Source of the DNA: PALSA-505 sp035308365
Lineage (GTDB): Bacteria; Actinomycetota; Actinomycetes; Streptosporangiales; Streptosporangiaceae
Direction: 5' to 3'
Assembly: GCA_035308365.1 (NCBI GenBank)
Contig: DATGGU010000136.1
Span: 1-14,195 of the forward strand
DNA length: 14,195 nt
Shown here: piece after piece, positions 6,930-12,100 of the stretch
Position numbering within the stretch: the first letter of the stretch is position 1
Layout of the letters: each line of letters starts with the position of its first letter
The notes under the pieces: model-generated
What the model saw: the letters and a program-made list of their open reading frames with translations, nothing else
Told to the model about the DNA's origin: nothing
Database searches by the model: none
Translations under genes and position numbers: made by a program

Positions 6930-7712
6930 TTACAGGCGGTGGCCACCATTGATCACGATCCGCTGTCCGGTGACCCACCCGCTGTCTGGCCCGGCCAGGA
7001 AGGCCGCTACCTGGCCGATATCCTCGGGTCTGCCTACCCGGCCGAGCGCGGTGTCGGTCACGATTGAGGCCGCGCCCTCCGGCGTGCGCAGCCAGTGCGC
7101 ATTGATGTCGGTGTCGGTGGCTCCTGGAACGAGGGCGTTCACCGTGATACCGCGCGGGCCGAGTTCCGCGGCGAGCAGGACGGTCAGCGCCTCTACGGCC
7201 GCCTTGGTCGGCGCATAGCCGGCATAGACTGGATATGCCATCCTGGCCACCGTCGAGGAGATGAACATCACCCGGCCGCCATCGCGCAGCCGCGGCAGCG
7301 CCCGCTGGGTGATGAAGAATGGCGCCTTGACGTTGACGGCGAGCATTTCGTCGAAGGACGGCTCATCGATGTCGGCGATCGCGCCACCTATGTTGATCCC
7401 GGCATTGTTGACCAGGATGTCGATGGCTGTGTCCGCGGCCTGCTCGGTGAGTATCTGGTCGACCCTTTCGAACAACTCCGGCACCGCCGCCATCCGGGAC
7501 AGGTCGGCCTGCACCACGGCCGCGCGGCCGCCGGCCTTCTCGATGTCCTTTGCTACTTCGGCCGCGAGATCGCCGCGGCGATGGTAGTGGACGATCACGA
7601 ACGCCCCGTCGGTGCCGAGGCGCAGCGCGATCGCGCGGCCTATCCCCCGGCTGGCCCCGGTGACCAGCGCCACCTTGCCCGTGAGCACTCTGCCGTTGGC
7701 CGTGTCCGCCAT
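6930..7712 (-). CDS. Short-chain dehydrogenase/reductase (SDR), 3-oxoacyl-ACP reductase-like
   Basis: This 260-residue protein starts at ATG 7712 with AAGGAG 5 nt upstream; an earlier ATG at 7733 in the same frame lies inside the P450 end and has no good site. The Rossmann fold carries all classical SDR motifs: TGASRGIG (18-25) for the cofactor, NNAG (103-106), catalytic Asn128, Ser154, Tyr167 and Lys171 (YAPTK), and the PG motif in NALVPGATDTDI. The basic residues after strand 2 (HYHRR) suggest NADP(H). Length and the end (WVTGQRIVINGG) fit the FabG-like classical family. It oxidises or reduces an alcohol/ketone; the substrate is unknown. It lies 10 nt after the P450 stop, so it probably acts on the same compound in a tailoring or degradation step. 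Confidence 0.9.
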   Translation of the reverse strand: MADTANGRVLTGKVALVTGASRGIGRAIALRLGTDGAFVIVHYHRRGDLAAEVAKDIEKAGGRAAVVQADLSRMAAVPELFERVDQILTEQAADTAIDILVNNAGINIGGAIADIDEPSFDEMLAVNVKAPFFITQRALPRLRDGGRVMFISSTVARMAYPVYAGYAPTKAAVEALTVLLAAELGPRGITVNALVPGATDTDINAHWLRTPEGAASIVTDTALGRVGRPEDIGQVAAFLAGPDSGWVTGQRIVINGGHRL

Positions 7713-7717
7713 CGTGA

Positions 7718-7723
7718 CTCCTT
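7718..7723 (-). promoter_or_regulatory. SDR ribosome-binding site overlapping the P450 stop codon
   Basis: AAGGAG on the minus strand begins with the last A of the P450 TGA stop (7725-7723). This arrangement supports co-transcription and probably translational coupling of the two enzymes. Confidence 0.75.
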
Positions 7724-8928
7724 CAATGACCATTGCTGGGAGCGAATCGAAGAGGAAGGCGGGACGGACCCGCGATACCGACGGCAGGGCGCCACTCGAC
7801 CGGCCCGGCCAGGGTGAGGTCCGGCAGCCGGCGGCCCAGGATCGCCAGCGCCTCGGCCATGTCCGCCCGGGCCAGAGCGGCGCCGATGCAGTGATGGATC
7901 CCGCGGCCGAACGTCAGGTGCGGGGCGGCCCGAGGAATGGTGATGTCGAAGCCGTCGGGACCGAAAACGGCCGGATCGTCGTTGGCCGCGCGCACCAGCA
8001 GGGTGATGAAGGTGCCCGCGGGAATATCCACCCCCTGGAAGGTGAACGATTCGGCGGCCACCCGCCACAGCACGGGTGCGGCCGGGCTGACCCGCATGAC
8101 CTCTTCCACCGCCTGCGCGGCCAGTCCGGGTCGTTCGCCGAGGATTCGCCACTGCCCCGGATGGGTGGCGAACGTGTGCATGGCCAGACCGAGCTGGTGG
8201 CGGGTGGTGTCCTCGCCGGCGAACATCATCAGGCTCACCATTGACCGCAGCTCTGCGGCGGACAGCCGGTCACCCCCCTCTTCCGCCTCGGCCAGCCGGG
8301 AGAGCAGGTCGGAGCCTCCCGCCGTGGCGCGTTCAGCGATCAGCTCATCGACGGCCTGGCCGAGTCCGGCCAGAGCGGACTCGATGCGCTCCCGGTGCTG
8401 GACCACCTCCGGGCTGAAAACGAGACCGAGGTCTCCTGCCCAGCCGCGGAACGCCGCGTGCAGATGAGCGGGCACACCCATCAGCTCACAGATGATCCGG
8501 GCCGGGTAAGGAGCGGCGAAATCGGCCATGAACTCGCACTCGCCGGCGGTGGCGAACGTGTCGATCAGCTCGTTCGAGACGGACCGCATGACCGGCCGCC
8601 AGGCGTCCACCGCCCGCCGGGTGAACACCTGGCTGACCAGCCTGCGCAGGCGGGTGTGGTCGGGACCCTCGATGTTGATCAGGATCGAGGTCAGCCAGTC
8701 GAACAGCGGCCCGCTGTCGATGCCGTGGGCCACCACCGACTCCGCACCGCCCTGGCACAGCCGGCGGTCGGCGAGCAGCGCGGACACCTCCTGGTGCCGG
8801 AGCACGGCAAGGCCGAGCGGGGTATGCGCGTACCAGCTCTGCTCCCTGGCCGCGGCGACCTCGGCGGAGTCAGGGCGAAATGCCTGGTCGCGCACATTCA
8901 GGAATGGCACGCTGGTTAACTCAGACAT
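7723..8928 (-). CDS. Cytochrome P450 monooxygenase
   Basis: The 401-residue protein is the usual size of soluble bacterial class I P450s. The motifs are all intact: GPDHTRLRRLV in the C-helix region (about 88-98), the oxygen-activating I-helix MFAGEDTTRH (Ala237-Thr242), ExxR at Glu276-Arg279 (EEVMR), and the heme loop FGRGIHHCIGA with ligand Cys347. It inserts one oxygen atom into a small substrate using electrons from a ferredoxin and reductase; neither partner gene is visible here. The start is ATG 8928 (MSELTSVPF); an AAAGG lies 11 nt upstream, a little distant. The gene is followed at 10 nt by the SDR and sits 239 bp downstream of the megaprotein gene on the same strand. The substrate cannot be predicted from the sequence alone. 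Confidence 0.93.
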   Translation of the reverse strand: MSELTSVPFLNVRDQAFRPDSAEVAAAREQSWYAHTPLGLAVLRHQEVSALLADRRLCQGGAESVVAHGIDSGPLFDWLTSILINIEGPDHTRLRRLVSQVFTRRAVDAWRPVMRSVSNELIDTFATAGECEFMADFAAPYPARIICELMGVPAHLHAAFRGWAGDLGLVFSPEVVQHRERIESALAGLGQAVDELIAERATAGGSDLLSRLAEAEEGGDRLSAAELRSMVSLMMFAGEDTTRHQLGLAMHTFATHPGQWRILGERPGLAAQAVEEVMRVSPAAPVLWRVAAESFTFQGVDIPAGTFITLLVRAANDDPAVFGPDGFDITIPRAAPHLTFGRGIHHCIGAALARADMAEALAILGRRLPDLTLAGPVEWRPAVGIAGPSRLPLRFAPSNGH

Positions 8929-9000
8929 GAAGGATCAGCCTTTCGCAGTAGCCCGGGCAATCCTGCACGGGACGTCAGGCCCGAGCCCTGCGCCATCGGG

Positions 9001-9018
9001 CGGAGAGTTCCGTCTCCG
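9001..9018. repeat. Hairpin in the gap between megaprotein and P450 genes
   Basis: CGGAGA (9001-9006) pairs with TCTCCG (9013-9018) over 6 nt. With the neighbouring hairpin at 9049-9065 it could be part of a terminator for the megaprotein or an operator for the P450. The 239-bp gap holds no gene. Confidence 0.3.
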
Positions 9019-9048
9019 GAAAGGCAGGATCAGGGCGCCGGTGAATGA

Positions 9049-9065
9049 CCGCAACGCCATTGCGG
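9049..9065. repeat. Second short hairpin in the megaprotein-P450 gap
   Basis: CCGCAA (9049-9054) and TTGCGG (9060-9065) form a perfect 6-bp stem with a 5-nt loop, about 100 nt past the megaprotein stop. Its role, whether terminator or protein-binding site, is uncertain. Confidence 0.3.
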
Positions 9066-9128
9066 GCAATGATCCGCCGGCCGCCTGGACACGTCAACCA
9101 TGCGTGGGACCAGGCGTGCCTGTATCGC

Positions 9129-9197
9129 GCGGCTCAGTCTCGGCAGCGGTGCGGGCGGCGACGCGGTTCAGTCTCGGCGGCGGTGCGGGCCGGCGAT
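9129..9197. repeat. Imperfect tandem duplication across the megaprotein stop codon
   Basis: Two copies of about 34 bp lie head to tail: 9129-9162 and 9163-9197. They share GCGG(C/T)TCAGTCTCGGC(A/G)GCGG and differ at a few positions plus one inserted base. The right-hand copy holds the TGA stop (9170-9168) and the last codons of the megaprotein; the left-hand copy is untranslated and repeats the stop-proximal sequence. Confidence 0.8.
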
Positions 9198-12100
9198 CTT
9201 TTCCACGTCGCCCAGGAAGAATGCGGCGAACAGGTTCTCCACGCTGCCGATGACGTCAAGCAGCCGCATCGCCTCCGCGTGCGAGGGATACCGGTCCTGC
9301 GCGGGATGCGGCATCCGGTCCGGGGGGAGCGGTGGCCCGGCCGCGTACTCGCCTTCGATCAGCGCGCGCACGTCCTCGGCACCGGTCCGCGATTCGACCT
9401 CGCTCCACACGATCTCGGTCAGCAGTGATACCACCCCCTCCAGGAGGGCGTTCTGCGCATGCGTCCCGGGCCCCAGGGAGTTGCTGTATTCGGTGTACCG
9501 GGGGTGCTCCAGCAGATGCAGGTACTCGTGGATCAGCGTCTGGGCGGTGCTCCACAGGAAGCGCTGGTTGTCTTCCGGGGTGGATCGGCGGAAGACGTCG
9601 ATCCAGATCTCGCTGGTCTCCGGCTGCGCCTTCCCCGGTGCTGCGCGGTAGAGGGCCAGAACCTGGCTCCGGATGCCCGGGTCCCCGGCCAGGGTGCCGA
9701 TCACGTCGCGGACAATCTGCGCTTCGTCGTTGAGCGGCTCGCCTTCCGGGCCGAACCGAGGGTCCGCATGGTGCGCGGACAGGACGCCGGCGGACTCGGT
9801 GGGCCAGGTCAGGAACCTGCGGAGGAAAGACCGGGCCAGCATGACCCGCCCCTCCTCGTCCATCTCCCTGATTTCGCGGTCGGCGTCGGCGAACGCATCG
9901 TGGATGTTGCCGCGCTGTCCCGGCTGGTCGGGGACCAGCGCCCGGGCCGTGGCGAACTGGCCGAACACCCCGTCCACCCACTCTTTGGCCTGCCGGGCGA
10001 GCCGCGCGATGTGGTCCATCGGGAACAGGCTGGCCGGATCGGCGTGCTCCGCCGCGCCCCGGCCCGGCGGGTAGCGCTGCTGGAGCAGGCCGATGTCACG
10101 TATCATCGCGGCCCGCAGGCTGGCGGTGAACTCACCGGCCGCCCCGGGTAGCTGGCGGGTGAAGGCGGGGCCGGGCAAATCGAGTACGGAGCGCAATCGC
10201 GGTATCACACTAGATTGTGGCGTGACCGTGAGGGACTGGAGCGTGGCCGCGTCCGTCTGGTAGGTCAGCCTGCGGTAGAGCAAGGTCAGCACCGAGTCCA
10301 TTTCATTCAGCGTGACCTGGAGTTCCTGCCGGGTCTCACCGGCCTCGGTGCTGAGCCGGTCATGCACCGCGACGCGGGCGCGGGTCAGCCACCAGGTCGC
10401 CCGCTCCAGCTCGACCGGCGGCAGGCCCCCGATCGCCCCCAGGATCCCGTCGGCGGTCAGCCGGGCGGGCGGACTGGCCAGCTCGGCGGCCTGGCTGGCG
10501 GTCAGCCCGCCGGCTGGCGCGCCGGTCAGGTCGACGGCCTCAGCCAGGACCTGGCTGACCAGCGCGGGATCGAAGCGCCGCGCCGGGTAACCGTGCGGAT
10601 CCACCTGGCCAGCCGCCACAGCGTCCCGGCCGCCCTCGAACCGCTCGTCCAGGAATTCCTGCAGGACGGCGCCGGTCCTGCCGTCTGCGGGAAAGGCAGC
10701 TTCCAGCAGGGGGAGCATCTCGCCGTCACCGAAGAGGCCGGCCAAGTCGGCATCGTCGCTGGTGCGGAGCAGGATGAACGCGGCGAGCTGGTCATCTATC
10801 GTGGCCGGGACCTCCAGCAAGTCCTGGATGAGCTGGCTCTTCCGCGCTACGTCCAGGTCGTGGGCCGGGTTGCCGGAGCGGTAGCGCATCACCTCTTCCT
10901 GCTGCTCGGCCCGTCCCGTCCGCGCCGGGGCTGACGCCTGCTGCCAGGGCGGCGGGGATGCGGACTGGAGTGGCCGGCCGGTTTCCAGCCCGGCCGGAAC
11001 CGCCGGCTGGGGCAGGTCCGCAGGCTCAGGATCATTGAGAGTCCCGGCGGCCGGCTCCTGGATGCCGGTGTCCCTGAGGATCCACCCCTCGCCGATGGCC
11101 GCCTGCCTGGCGGCCTGGTAGACCGTCTGCCGGTCGCCGGCCATGTCGGGCAGGCCGGCCAGCAACCGCCCCGGAACCTCGACCATGCCCAGGCGGGCGA
11201 GCATCGCGGCCAAGCCCTGGTTGGCCACCTTGCCGACCCTGACCCGTGGCGCGGTGGCGTGCTTCGCCAGGTACCACATGACCAGGTAGGTCACCTTCCT
11301 GACGTCGCGCGTATCGTTCTGGATGGTGCTGAAGAACACCTCGTGGCCGTCGTCCCAGGTGTCGGCCAGCCAGACCCCGCCCAGCGGGTCGCCACCGGCG
11401 GTGAAGAACAGCGGATTGTCCATGCCGCTGATCGTGCCTGCCCCGCTGGGCACGACCATGTACGCGCCGTCAGAGGTCCTGATGGCCACCGCCTCGGCGG
11501 GAAGGCCGGCGAACGCGCCGACGTTGCCGTGGGCCAGATGGTTGGGAATCCACCTGCCCAGGCTGTTGGGGTCGCCAGGACGGTCCGCGGGCACTATCTC
11601 CCAGGCGCCGCGGACCGACGTGCCCGGGATGTGGCCGGTGAAGGCGACCTCGTCCTGTTCCGCGTACTGATACGGAATGGCATGAGCGGACAGTGTCTGC
11701 GCTACGTCGATCCCGCCGGCGGTGTCCAGGACGTAGAGGTACCCGCTGGAGCGCCAGTCCCGCGCCCAATCCCGCGACCGGCTCGTGCTCACCAGGCCGA
11801 ACGATGCCCGTTCGTCGGCTCCGAGTTGTACATAATTGTCCAGGTCGATCGTCTGCGGCTCGGTACGGGGCCGGAACCCGCCGGCGAAGATCGTATCCGG
11901 AGAACGCGAATCGCTGCGGTAGAGCAGTTCTGTCGTCTCCCGCATGACGGGTGGCGGAATGACATACGGAGCCTGAGCCGGAACCTCCGCCGCCGGCATC
12001 TGCGGCGAGGGGCTGGCCGGTGAGGACGCCGGATCGCTCAGGTCGTCCCAGTCGAAGCCGGGGTCGATGCGAAGTCCACCTGTGGCAGAGCCCGGCACCG

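Noticed and set aside
7095..7817. Plus-strand open frame of 240 codons opposite the SDR gene
   Set aside because: The minus strand carries all SDR motifs in order; the plus frame has no motif or ribosome-binding site.
10215..10934. Plus-strand open frame of 239 codons within the megaprotein gene
   Set aside because: It is antisense to a continuous coding frame, with Gln/Arg/Gly-rich shadow composition.
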